A stretch of DNA of 64,000 nucleotides from Snuella lapsa (GTDB taxonomy: Bacteria; Bacteroidota; Bacteroidia; Flavobacteriales; Flavobacteriaceae): assembly GCF_039539345.1 (NCBI RefSeq), contig NZ_BAABCY010000007.1, positions 20,026 to 84,025 of the forward strand, in the 5' to 3' direction. The notes below the pieces were generated by a model. That model ran no database searches and was not told where the DNA came from. It saw only the letters and a program-made list of their open reading frames with translations. Positions 24,687 to 32,848 of this stretch are shown one piece after another. Within the stretch, counting starts at the first letter, position 1, and the number at the start of each line of letters is the position of its first letter. The translations under genes were made by a program, and so were the position numbers.

Positions 24687-26867
24687 GTGTTCCCTAATTA
24701 TGTTCAATTGGATGCCAAAGACTGTGGCCCCACATGTCTTAAAATTATAGCTAAGTATTATGGCAAGACCATTTCAACACCTAAACTTAGAGAGCTTTCA
24801 GAAACCACAAGAATAGGGAGCAACCTTAAATTTTTGGCACGGGCAGCCGAAACCATTGGTCTAAAATCGCTACCTGCAAAAATAGATTTCAACCAACTGA
24901 AAGGTGCGCCATTGCCCTGTATCCTGCATTGGAACAAAAATCACTTTGTCGTATTGTATAAGATCAAAAAGGATACCTGTTATATTTCAGACCCGGCACA
25001 AGGCTTGATAAACTATAACAAGCATACATTTTTGGAACGTTGGATTGGAGCCAATGCCAACGACCATACAGAACAAGGCGTGGTTTTACTATTGGAACCA
25101 ACATTGGATTTTCAAAGCGATACCGCTTCCACTAAAGAAAACCCTTTAAACTTAGGTTTTATTTCAAAATACCTGATCCGTTATAAACCGTTTTTAATAC
25201 AGTTAGGTTTTGGATTGCTTGCAGGAAGCCTGTTGCAGCTTATTTTTCCTTTCCTGACCCAGAGTATAGTTGATGTAGGGATCAAGAACCAGGATATGCC
25301 CTTTATATACCTGATATTGGTAGCCCAGTTGTTTTTGTTTGTAGGACGAACCGCAGTAGAAGTTATCAGAAGCTGGATATTGTTGCACTTAAGTTCACGT
25401 ATCAATATATCCATGCTCTCTGACTTTTTCGTCAAGCTCATGCGTTTGCCCATCGCATTTTTTGATACCCGCTTGACAGGAGATATATTACAACGTATCA
25501 ATGACCATGAGCGTATAGAAAAACTATTGACCACATCTTCGCTACAAGTCTTATTTTCATTGGTCAATCTTTTGGTATTTGTACTGGTGCTTATCTATTA
25601 TGACCTATCCATATTTATGGTGTTCTTAATAGGAAGCCTGATGTACCTGGGTTGGATAATTCTATTCCTTAAAAAACGAAAAACATTGGATTATGAGGAG
25701 TTTGAGCAGACAGCCGATGAACGCAGTAAGGTTATAGAACTGATAAGCGGTATGCAGGATATAAAACTGCATAATGTAGAACAGGATTTTCGTTGGGATT
25801 GGGAACATGTACAAGCACGATTATTTAAAATATCAATCACACGAATGACCTGGGACCAGTACCAAAGCATCGGTTCTTCGTTTATCAATGAACTAAAAAA
25901 CATCCTGATCACAGTTTTGGCAGCAAAATTGGTCATAGAAGGCAGTATTACATTGGGAATGATGTTGGCCATAAGCTATATCGTGGGGCAACTAAATGCA
26001 CCCATAGTGCAGCTTATAGATTTTCTTAAGGATTTACAGGATGCCAAAATATCTTTAGAACGTTTATCCGAGATCCACAGTAAAAAAGATGAAACGGATT
26101 TAAAAGACCTGCCCCTAAGAGAGCTAAAAAAATCAGATATTCTATTAGAGGACGTTAGTTATAGATATCCGGGAGTAGAAGTGCCAACACTAAAAGAGCT
26201 GCAACTGACCATTCCAAAAAACAAGGTTACTGCCATTGTGGGTTCCAGTGGTAGTGGAAAGACAACGCTCATGAAACTACTCCTAAAGTTTTATGAACCC
26301 CAAAAAGGACAGGTCAAAATAGGAAAAACTCCATTGGCACAATTATCACCTAAGTTGTGGAGAGACTATTGTGGCGTCGTGATGCAGGAAGGTTATATTT
26401 TCAGTAACACTATCGTTAGAAATATTACGATGAGCGAAGCTGATATAGATCAGGACAAATTGCGAAAAGCAGTAGAAATGGCCAATATCAAGAATTTTAT
26501 AGAAAACCTCCCTTTATCTTACAACACCAAGATAGGCGTAGAAGGTATGGGACTTAGTACAGGACAAAAGCAACGCATACTTATTGCACGGGCTATATAT
26601 AAAAACCCGGAATATTTATTCTTTGATGAAGCCACATCGGCATTGGATGCTAAAAACGAAAAGGAGATCATGGAAAACCTAAATACCTTTTTTAAAGATA
26701 AAACGGTTGTCATTATCGCCCATCGCCTGAGCACCGTAAAGCATGCAGATCAAATCGTCGTATTGGAAGAAGGCTGCATAAAAGAATTAGGAGACCATAA
26801 AACATTGACCGCCCAAAGAGGACGGTACTATGAGCTTGTAAAAAACCAATTGGAATTGGGCCATTAA
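24687..26867 (+). CDS. Peptidase-containing ABC exporter (C39, PCAT type)
   Basis: 726 aa from GTG at 24687, 4 bp after the S9 gene. The N-terminal C39 peptidase is intact: Gln7 and Cys13 in VQLDAKDCGPTC, His86 in HWNKNHFVVL, Asp102 in YISDPAQG. Membrane domain about 160-440. The nucleotide-binding domain has Walker A GSSGSGKTT, signature LSTGQKQR and Walker B YLFFDEATSALD. PCATs cut double-glycine leaders and export the core peptide. The only GG precursor seen nearby is at 22286. It works with the HlyD protein encoded next. Confidence 0.93.
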   Translation: MFPNYVQLDAKDCGPTCLKIIAKYYGKTISTPKLRELSETTRIGSNLKFLARAAETIGLKSLPAKIDFNQLKGAPLPCILHWNKNHFVVLYKIKKDTCYISDPAQGLINYNKHTFLERWIGANANDHTEQGVVLLLEPTLDFQSDTASTKENPLNLGFISKYLIRYKPFLIQLGFGLLAGSLLQLIFPFLTQSIVDVGIKNQDMPFIYLILVAQLFLFVGRTAVEVIRSWILLHLSSRINISMLSDFFVKLMRLPIAFFDTRLTGDILQRINDHERIEKLLTTSSLQVLFSLVNLLVFVLVLIYYDLSIFMVFLIGSLMYLGWIILFLKKRKTLDYEEFEQTADERSKVIELISGMQDIKLHNVEQDFRWDWEHVQARLFKISITRMTWDQYQSIGSSFINELKNILITVLAAKLVIEGSITLGMMLAISYIVGQLNAPIVQLIDFLKDLQDAKISLERLSEIHSKKDETDLKDLPLRELKKSDILLEDVSYRYPGVEVPTLKELQLTIPKNKVTAIVGSSGSGKTTLMKLLLKFYEPQKGQVKIGKTPLAQLSPKLWRDYCGVVMQEGYIFSNTIVRNITMSEADIDQDKLRKAVEMANIKNFIENLPLSYNTKIGVEGMGLSTGQKQRILIARAIYKNPEYLFFDEATSALDAKNEKEIMENLNTFFKDKTVVIIAHRLSTVKHADQIVVLEEGCIKELGDHKTLTAQRGRYYELVKNQLELGH

Positions 26868-26872
26868 TAAAA

Positions 26873-28174
26873 ATGAAGACACAGGAAAAGGACATAAAGA
26901 ATATGGTTATTAGAAGCGAATCCCTGAACGATATCCTAAGTCGTGTACCACCAAAGCTTATACGTTGGGGGAGTCTTCTGTTTTTAATGCTCATTATCCT
27001 TATGCTGTTCCTTTCATGGCTGATAAAATATCCTGATGTTATCACGGCTGAAGCCTATATGACCACAGCAACACCACCACAAAAGGTATATGCAAAAATA
27101 ACAGCCCGAATCGATACCCTATTAGTGACGGATAAGCAGCAGGTAAATAAAAATACCATATTGGCCATTTTGGAAAATACTTCTGACAATGAAGATGTAC
27201 TGTATCTAAAATCCATTACAGATACCATTACAATCAATAAGGACCAGATACTTTTTCCATTTGAAACATTGCCCATTTTGTTTTTAGGCGATCTGGAACC
27301 GCAATTTGCAGCCTTTGAGAACAGTTATTTTCAATATATTATAAATCGTGATTTAAAGCCACATAACGAAAAAATAGCAGCCAATAGCTTTGCACTAGTA
27401 GAACTAAACCATCGTCTTAAAAACTTGGTAAACCAACAAGCAATCAATAAAAAAGAAGTGGAGTTTATCAAAAAGGATTTAAAACGGTATGAACAATTAT
27501 TGGAAAAAGGGGTTGTCTCACAGCAAACCTATGAAGACAAACAAATAAGGTATTATACAGCTTTGCGGGGTTATGAAAACACGAGTCTTATGATTTCCCA
27601 ACTAAGCGAATCCTTAAACCAGACCAAAAGCAGTTCAAAAGATATAGGCTTTAACAAACAACGTGAAGAAACACGGTTGTTAAAACAAGTATTATATACA
27701 TTCAGGGAATTGAAAAAGGCCATAAAGGATTGGGAACTGACCTATGTGTTAAAATCAAACAATACAGGTGTTGTTGAATTCCTGGACTATTGGAGCCGTG
27801 GACAGACCCTTAAAGAGGGTGAATTGGTATTTACCGTTTCACCAGAAAACATTCCATTTTATTTAGCAAAACTAAGGACACCAAAGACCAATGCCGGAAA
27901 AATAAAAATAGGCCAACAGGTAAATATTAAACTAAATGATTATCCAGATTATGAATTTGGTGTGCTTAGAGGGCAAGTAGAACGTATCTCCAATGTCTCC
28001 AATACAGATGGCACCTATGTGGTAGATGTCAGAATCCCCAGAGATTTAAAAACTACCTATGGCAAGCTTATAGACTTCAAACAAGATATGCAGGGAACAG
28101 CGGATATTATTACCGAAGACCTAAGATTGATAGAACGTTGTTTTTACCAGTTTCGGGAACTTTTCTCCAGATAA
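26873..28174 (+). CDS. HlyD-family membrane fusion/adaptor protein
   Basis: 433 aa starting 5 bp after the exporter. N-terminal cytoplasmic tail, one membrane helix (LLFLMLIILMLFLSWLI, about 43-60), a lipoyl-like half (VYAKITARIDTLLVTDKQQV), a coiled-coil hairpin (about 165-290) and the second lipoyl half (GVVEFLDYWSRGQTLKEGELVFTVSP), then a beta-barrel part. It should connect the PCAT to an outer membrane channel. No TolC-like gene is in the window. Confidence 0.9.
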   Translation: MKTQEKDIKNMVIRSESLNDILSRVPPKLIRWGSLLFLMLIILMLFLSWLIKYPDVITAEAYMTTATPPQKVYAKITARIDTLLVTDKQQVNKNTILAILENTSDNEDVLYLKSITDTITINKDQILFPFETLPILFLGDLEPQFAAFENSYFQYIINRDLKPHNEKIAANSFALVELNHRLKNLVNQQAINKKEVEFIKKDLKRYEQLLEKGVVSQQTYEDKQIRYYTALRGYENTSLMISQLSESLNQTKSSSKDIGFNKQREETRLLKQVLYTFRELKKAIKDWELTYVLKSNNTGVVEFLDYWSRGQTLKEGELVFTVSPENIPFYLAKLRTPKTNAGKIKIGQQVNIKLNDYPDYEFGVLRGQVERISNVSNTDGTYVVDVRIPRDLKTTYGKLIDFKQDMQGTADIITEDLRLIERCFYQFRELFSR

Positions 28175-28300
28175 CCTTACCGTTCAATTGCCCATATACT
28201 TTTAACTACGTTAAACTCACTGGTTATACGTTGGTTTATAAATCAAAAGAAAAGATTCATAAATCGGTATCAAAAGCCCTTTTTAAAATAGCATTTTATG

Positions 28301-28346
28301 ACGAATTTTAACAAATAAGTACAAATAAAAACAAATCGTGACAAAT
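28301..28346. repeat. Phased ACAAAT repeats, 10-bp pitch
   Basis: ACAAAT starts at 28311, 28321, 28331 and 28341, exactly 10 bp apart, with a degenerate ACGAAT at 28301. The intervening 4-mers differ, so only the hexamer is conserved. The array ends 50 bp before rteC. It looks like a set of same-face protein-binding sites. Confidence 0.7.
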
Positions 28347-28396
28347 TAAATTGCGATGGTTTTTTTGGGTATTATGTTGACTTTCAAAAATATAAA

Positions 28397-29227
28397 ATGG
28401 ATATTCCCTCACTCATAGCCAATTTTCAAAAAGAGATACAGGATGTAGAACATTCAGAATGGGACATTATAAAACGATCCCAAAAGGCCATTGCATTGAG
28501 CCGAAAGGTGCTTGTAGGGCTTAAAACGGAATTGGCAAGGAAAGATTTTGGTTCCATGGACCAGGAAATACAATTTTTTAAGGTAACCAAGCAAATTCCG
28601 TTAACCAATCTCATCTATTATTTGGAATGCTATGCGTTTGAGGCACACTTTCCCAAAATTGGCGAAAAGCAACAGCAAAAACATATAGCAAAGACCAAGG
28701 ATAAAATACAGATGTTTTTCAACAGGCATGCTGAGTTTATCAATTACATGGGCCAAGGATGTGGCCATTTGGATATTTGGTATTTTACCAGGCAAACTAA
28801 CAATGACATGAAGGTTGTCCCCGAACAGGATTATACCTTTGACATGGATTTTAGCGCCCCATATGATATGCTTTTGGGAAAGCTGTACGCCTACGAACGT
28901 TTTATCAAATACTTGGAAGGGCGATTAGGGAAACAAGAGCAAGAGACGACCATAGAAAACCTAGGCGAACACTATAACTTAAAATGGACCTCAAGCAAAA
29001 CGGCATTGACCGAATTGATCTACGCCCTGTATTATAGCCGTGCCATTAATCATGGGAATATAGATAAAAGGGACATAGCCATGGTCTTTCAAAAACTTTT
29101 TAACCTCGATTTGGGCGATTTCTACAAAACCCTATCAGAGATCAAATCCAGAAAGAAAAGCAGAACCCGATTTTTAGATGAACTTTCCATGGGCTTTATA
29201 TATGAAATGGAAAAATCCGAACGATAA
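28397..29227 (+). CDS. rteC: RteC-type regulator of a conjugative element
   Basis: 276 aa, full length for the RteC family. Typical segments include an N-terminal helical part with FFKVTKQIPLTNLIYYLECYAFEAHFP, NRHAEFINYMGQGC and DIWYFTR, and a C-terminal region KWTSSKTALTELIYALYYSRAINHG. In CTnDOT, RteC activates the excision operon (xis2c/xis2d/exc). Here it is followed by an excisionase-like HTH gene at 29523, consistent with that role. A terminator follows at 29253-29280 and phased repeats precede it. Confidence 0.85.
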   Translation: MDIPSLIANFQKEIQDVEHSEWDIIKRSQKAIALSRKVLVGLKTELARKDFGSMDQEIQFFKVTKQIPLTNLIYYLECYAFEAHFPKIGEKQQQKHIAKTKDKIQMFFNRHAEFINYMGQGCGHLDIWYFTRQTNNDMKVVPEQDYTFDMDFSAPYDMLLGKLYAYERFIKYLEGRLGKQEQETTIENLGEHYNLKWTSSKTALTELIYALYYSRAINHGNIDKRDIAMVFQKLFNLDLGDFYKTLSEIKSRKKSRTRFLDELSMGFIYEMEKSER

Positions 29228-29252
29228 TCATTTCAAAAAACTGTTAAAAAAC

Positions 29253-29280
29253 AACCGAGTACGGTACTACTCTGGTTTTT
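29253..29280 (+). terminator. Terminator after rteC
   Basis: 9-bp stem AACCGAGTA with TACTC(T)GGTT (one bulged T), loop CGGTAC, followed by TTTTTG. Lies 25 bp after the rteC stop. Confidence 0.65.
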
Positions 29281-29485
29281 GTATTTGCACAAAGCCAATC
29301 CTGTTTTTTGAGCATTTTTATATCCAATATTAGCCTTGTTGACAATCAAACAGCACCAAAACCATACAAAAAATAAAATGTTAAAATTTCACCGAGGTCG
29401 GGTGATATGGTGAATAAAGTCCAACAAAGCAAAACATCTTTGTCGAACGAAAGTCAAATCAAGGTAAAAAACACCTTTTACCGCA

Positions 29486-29505
29486 GTCCCCGCGAAAGCG
29501 GGGAC
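29486..29505. repeat. GTCCCCGC-GAAA-GCGGGGAC hairpin
   Basis: Perfect 8-bp GC-rich stem with a GAAA tetraloop and a following CTTTT, in otherwise AT-rich DNA just 17 bp before the HTH gene. It resembles dispersed REP-like palindromes found in Flavobacteriaceae and may also act as a terminator for readthrough. Confidence 0.7.
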
Positions 29506-29522
29506 CTTTTAAAAACAAAAAC

Positions 29523-29801
29523 ATGTCAGCAAACATTATTACAACCGAAGACCTTATGGAATTTAAGATTGAATTACTTGATGGGATCAAAGAGTTACTG
29601 AACAGCCAACAAGGCAACCATAACAGGAAATGGTTAAAATCACCTGAAGTCAGGGAACTTTTGGGAATCTCACCAGGCACGTTACAGAATCTACGGATCA
29701 ATGGTACCATTCCCTATACCAAAGTAGGAGGGGTGCTGTATTACGACTACCATGAGATCATGGAAGTTATGGAAAAGAACCGTGTACATAATAAATTCTA
29801 A
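29523..29801 (+). CDS. Excisionase-like helix-turn-helix protein
   Basis: 92 aa. The C-terminal half is a HTH_17/MerR-like excisionase domain: WLKSPEVRELLGISPGTLQNL then an IPYTKVGGVLYYDYHEIMEVM wing. The N-terminal 40 residues form a coiled-coil-like helix. In CTnDOT-type elements such proteins (Xis2d type) act in excision and in tra induction. Its position next to rteC supports this. Confidence 0.8.
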   Translation: MSANIITTEDLMEFKIELLDGIKELLNSQQGNHNRKWLKSPEVRELLGISPGTLQNLRINGTIPYTKVGGVLYYDYHEIMEVMEKNRVHNKF

Positions 29802-29809
29802 TTACCATT

Positions 29810-30349
29810 TTGGAAGACATCAATTATATCAAGCACCTCAATAAGGTGTTTATCCATATTTCCAAGGACTCCAGGTTAAACCCCACCCATATCAGCTTGT
29901 ACTTTGCATTGTTCTATTTGTGGAATGTAAACTTTTTTCGGTACGAGTTCTATATTAATCGTGATGATGTTATGAAACTCTCAAAAATTGGCTCAAGGAC
30001 CACCTACCATCGCTGTATAAAAGAACTGAACCATTGGCGTTATTTTGAATACTCACCATCACACAATGCATTTCATGGGAGTAAAATAAGGATGTTCAAT
30101 TTTTGTACCAGTGGTGGACAAGCAGTAGACTCCAGCCAGACTAAAATTTGTACCAGCGATGGACAAGCGCTGGTATCTATAAACAAACATATACAAACAG
30201 AAACAAACCCAAAAAACAATAACAAACAGCCAAATTTTAAAAATTCAAATTTTCAGGATTTGAAAAACGGATACAAACAACAAGATGTTGACCAATATTT
30301 GGACAACTTAAAGACCAGTTCCGATAAAAATTATGACGATCCCCTATGA
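29810..30349 (+). CDS. Winged-helix-like element protein
   Basis: 179 aa from TTG, 8 bp after the HTH gene. The N-terminal 100 residues look like a wHTH replication/regulatory domain (THISLYFALFYLWNVNFF, RDDVMKLSKIGSRTTYHRCI, LNHWRYFEYSPS). The C-terminal part is a polar, Asn/Lys/Gln-rich linker. It overlaps the next gene at ATGA, a coupling typical of initiator and loader pairs (compare DnaA/DnaC-like gene pairs in elements). Role inferred. Confidence 0.6.
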   Translation: MEDINYIKHLNKVFIHISKDSRLNPTHISLYFALFYLWNVNFFRYEFYINRDDVMKLSKIGSRTTYHRCIKELNHWRYFEYSPSHNAFHGSKIRMFNFCTSGGQAVDSSQTKICTSDGQALVSINKHIQTETNPKNNNKQPNFKNSNFQDLKNGYKQQDVDQYLDNLKTSSDKNYDDPL

Positions 30350-31008
30350 TTAAATCCAGGCCACATATCATTACAGAAGGAGCTATGGAATATGCACTCG
30401 GTACCATAAAAGGCAATCAAATTCTCTATGATTTTGATAAAATGCTAATCTATTTGGAGGCTAAAGGTAAACTGTTATTCGATGAAAAATTTAAAATCTA
30501 TAAGGAAGACCGAACCATTCTCTATAAGCTATGTCTGTATATTATTCAAGATGAAAAAGCTTGTAAAGAACTTGGAATTGACATTAACAAGGGTATTTTG
30601 CTTTCCGGCCCTGTGGGCTGTGGCAAAACATCTATGTTACGATTGTTAAAATATTTGGTGCCCCATCGTAAGCCTTATGAAGTGGTGCCAACCCGGAACA
30701 TCGTTTTTGGCTTTAATCATATCGGTTACAAAACTATTGAGGATTATGGTAATACCCAGTTTTTTTGTTTTGATGATTTAGGAGTCGAGCCTATTGGCAG
30801 GCATTATGGCAAGGACTGTAATGTAATGGGCGAAATTTTATTATCACGTCATGATTTATTTTTAAAAAATAAAATTAAAACACATGCAACAACTAACCTC
30901 AATGCAGCAGAGCTTGAAGAACGATATGGTAGTCGGGTTAGGTCACGGATGCGGCAAATGTTCAACTTGATAAGTTTTGATGCCAAGTCTATTGACAAAA
31001 GGTGTTGA
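30346..31008 (+). CDS. DnaC/IstB-like AAA+ ATPase
   Basis: 220 aa. Walker A GPVGCGKTSM (about 90-99), Walker B FFCFDDLGVE, sensor 1 region THATTNLNAAELEERYG and an Arg-finger-type GSRVRSRMRQMF. This is the helicase-loader pattern. It probably loads a helicase for element replication during transfer. Coupled to the upstream wHTH gene. The region after it (31009-31261) has no gene and ends in a terminator before the cargo operon. Confidence 0.82.
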   Translation: MIKSRPHIITEGAMEYALGTIKGNQILYDFDKMLIYLEAKGKLLFDEKFKIYKEDRTILYKLCLYIIQDEKACKELGIDINKGILLSGPVGCGKTSMLRLLKYLVPHRKPYEVVPTRNIVFGFNHIGYKTIEDYGNTQFFCFDDLGVEPIGRHYGKDCNVMGEILLSRHDLFLKNKIKTHATTNLNAAELEERYGSRVRSRMRQMFNLISFDAKSIDKRC

Positions 31009-31201
31009 ACATTCACGAGTACCTTTAAAAACAATAAGGATGACACGAGCTAATTGTTCAATTTGGTGGCTTTTGATAAGGCGAGTAAGGATAAGAGAGT
31101 GTAGTCCTGAAAAATGTAATTATAATTGTGGAAAAACGTAAGAAATTATGCTGAAATTTTAGTATTTTTATTTACGATTACAAAATAGAGTAATGTTAGA
31201 G

Positions 31202-31230
31202 AGCGTAATGAGTATTCATTAGCTTTTTTT
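31202..31230 (+). terminator. Terminator just before the cargo operon
   Basis: Stem AGC(G)TAATGA / TCATTAGCT (9 bp with one bulged G), loop GTAT, followed by seven T. It ends 32 bp before the start at 31262, so it would insulate or attenuate the cargo operon. Confidence 0.65.
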
Positions 31231-31261
31231 ATAAATAATACTAAAAATAACTTGAAAAGGA

Positions 31262-32848
31262 ATGATGTTTTCACCTGAAGACTTTTTATCAAATTTAAAA
31301 GAAAACCCTATTGATAAACATCAGTTTTGGAGAGATATAAACAAATTTTATAAAGAAAATAAAATACAAGATTCTCAGCTATTTGTAAGCTGTTTTTCAA
31401 TTTTCAATGAACTTTTCAAAACTGATTATGCAAGTGGACAGTTTTATACTTGGCTTGAAAAATATGCAGAATCAAATCTCAAGTCTGCTGAAGAAATTAA
31501 ATCAGAAATAGAACGTAACCCCTCAAGGGATACATATGAATTTTGGATCAGTATTGTATTTGGGTTGTCAAAACTTGGAAAAGATTTTGAAAATGAGATA
31601 ATAGACAATATTAAAGCTAATGATGGATATAAGATTTCTGTAGGACTACGTGCCGCCACAATTATAGATTCTAAAGACAAATTATCTTTATGCGAAACTA
31701 TTGATGCCTTAATAAATTTAGATCGGTGCAAAGAGCTTTTTGATGAAATTGATTGGGCTTACCTTATGAATTTTTATACTCATCATTTACATAGATATCC
31801 AAAGTTTGATAATCGAATACGCGAACTCTGTGAAATTGACTCTTCATATATTTATTCTGCACTTGCTCGTGCTTTGAATTCATATATAGAGTTAGGCAAA
31901 AATGAAGAGCTTTTTTACTTTTCAATTAAGCACCTTGCAAGGACTCCTCTTGAATATTCAGGTATTTATAATACTTTAAATTTTTCCCTTGACACATATT
32001 TCGAGTCTGACCCAGAAGTAATTAAATGCTTACTCGAAAGCTGGATTGATTATCACTTGCCAAGCGCTAATGGAATGGAGGTATTGGAGCACCTTTTAAA
32101 CAATTTCAATGATAAAAACCCAAAATATTTTCATTTGCTCATTTCAAATTGGCTACTTAAATCACATAACTACGGTCTTGCGGTTCAGTTTTTAATAAGT
32201 GAAATCAGGTCAGGAAGAGATGCCTTGAAGCTCGATGTTAATTTGTTAGAAAAATTGAATGAGCCAGACACTATTTTATTGACTTTGAGAATAATTGGCT
32301 TCGCTTGGGATAAAGATGTAATATACGGAATGCTATTACAAATATTGGAATCAAATCTAGACTCCCAAGAAGTTATAAATAATACTGCTAGTTTAATATA
32401 TTCCGAGCTGCTTCTTAATTATCCTTCATTGATAAAAAGGCTTAAAGAAGAAAAAACATCTAACAAAATATATAAATCTATAATTGATCAAATTATTGCA
32501 AGAGCAGATGAATACTTTGAAAGACTTAGTGGTCTTCCCGTTTATGACGAATTCAAGCCATCGGATAAAAGACTGATTTATTATAATAAAATTCAATTTA
32601 AAGGTTTGGGTGGTGAGGCACTTGAAAATAGAAAATCATCTTTTTTAGATTTTGCAGATAAAACTCAACTAAGAGCAGGCAAAGGTTTCTTTTCCAAAAC
32701 CGAATATGGATATTCTAATGTCATGGAACCGAAACGAATTTCCCACTCTATGGAAATGCCTCGATTAGAATTTATAGACCCAATAGGGCAACAAGCAAAA
32801 AGACTACATTTCAGATACATTTCAAAGGATGAACTTCATAATTCGTGA
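31262..32848 (+). CDS. Alpha-helical repeat protein of a putative defence operon
   Basis: 528 aa, soluble, no signal or membrane helix. Nearly all helical with repeat-like pairs, similar to HEAT/TPR-type scaffolds. The last 80 residues are less regular (GLGGEALENRKSSFLDF). No catalytic motif or family is recognised. It overlaps the nuclease gene by 20 bp, so the two are translationally coupled. AT-rich codon use sets it apart from the tra genes. It may be a sensor or assembly partner of the nuclease; this is inference. Confidence 0.6.
   Translation: MMFSPEDFLSNLKENPIDKHQFWRDINKFYKENKIQDSQLFVSCFSIFNELFKTDYASGQFYTWLEKYAESNLKSAEEIKSEIERNPSRDTYEFWISIVFGLSKLGKDFENEIIDNIKANDGYKISVGLRAATIIDSKDKLSLCETIDALINLDRCKELFDEIDWAYLMNFYTHHLHRYPKFDNRIRELCEIDSSYIYSALARALNSYIELGKNEELFYFSIKHLARTPLEYSGIYNTLNFSLDTYFESDPEVIKCLLESWIDYHLPSANGMEVLEHLLNNFNDKNPKYFHLLISNWLLKSHNYGLAVQFLISEIRSGRDALKLDVNLLEKLNEPDTILLTLRIIGFAWDKDVIYGMLLQILESNLDSQEVINNTASLIYSELLLNYPSLIKRLKEEKTSNKIYKSIIDQIIARADEYFERLSGLPVYDEFKPSDKRLIYYNKIQFKGLGGEALENRKSSFLDFADKTQLRAGKGFFSKTEYGYSNVMEPKRISHSMEMPRLEFIDPIGQQAKRLHFRYISKDELHNS

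Noticed and set aside
28301..28346. CRISPR array
   Set aside because: The repeat is only 6 bp with 4-bp spacers, far too short; better seen as phased binding sites.
29407..29601. 64-codon ORF over the GC-rich hairpin
   Set aside because: It overlaps the well-supported excisionase-like gene in another frame and codes through a palindrome; no protein pattern.
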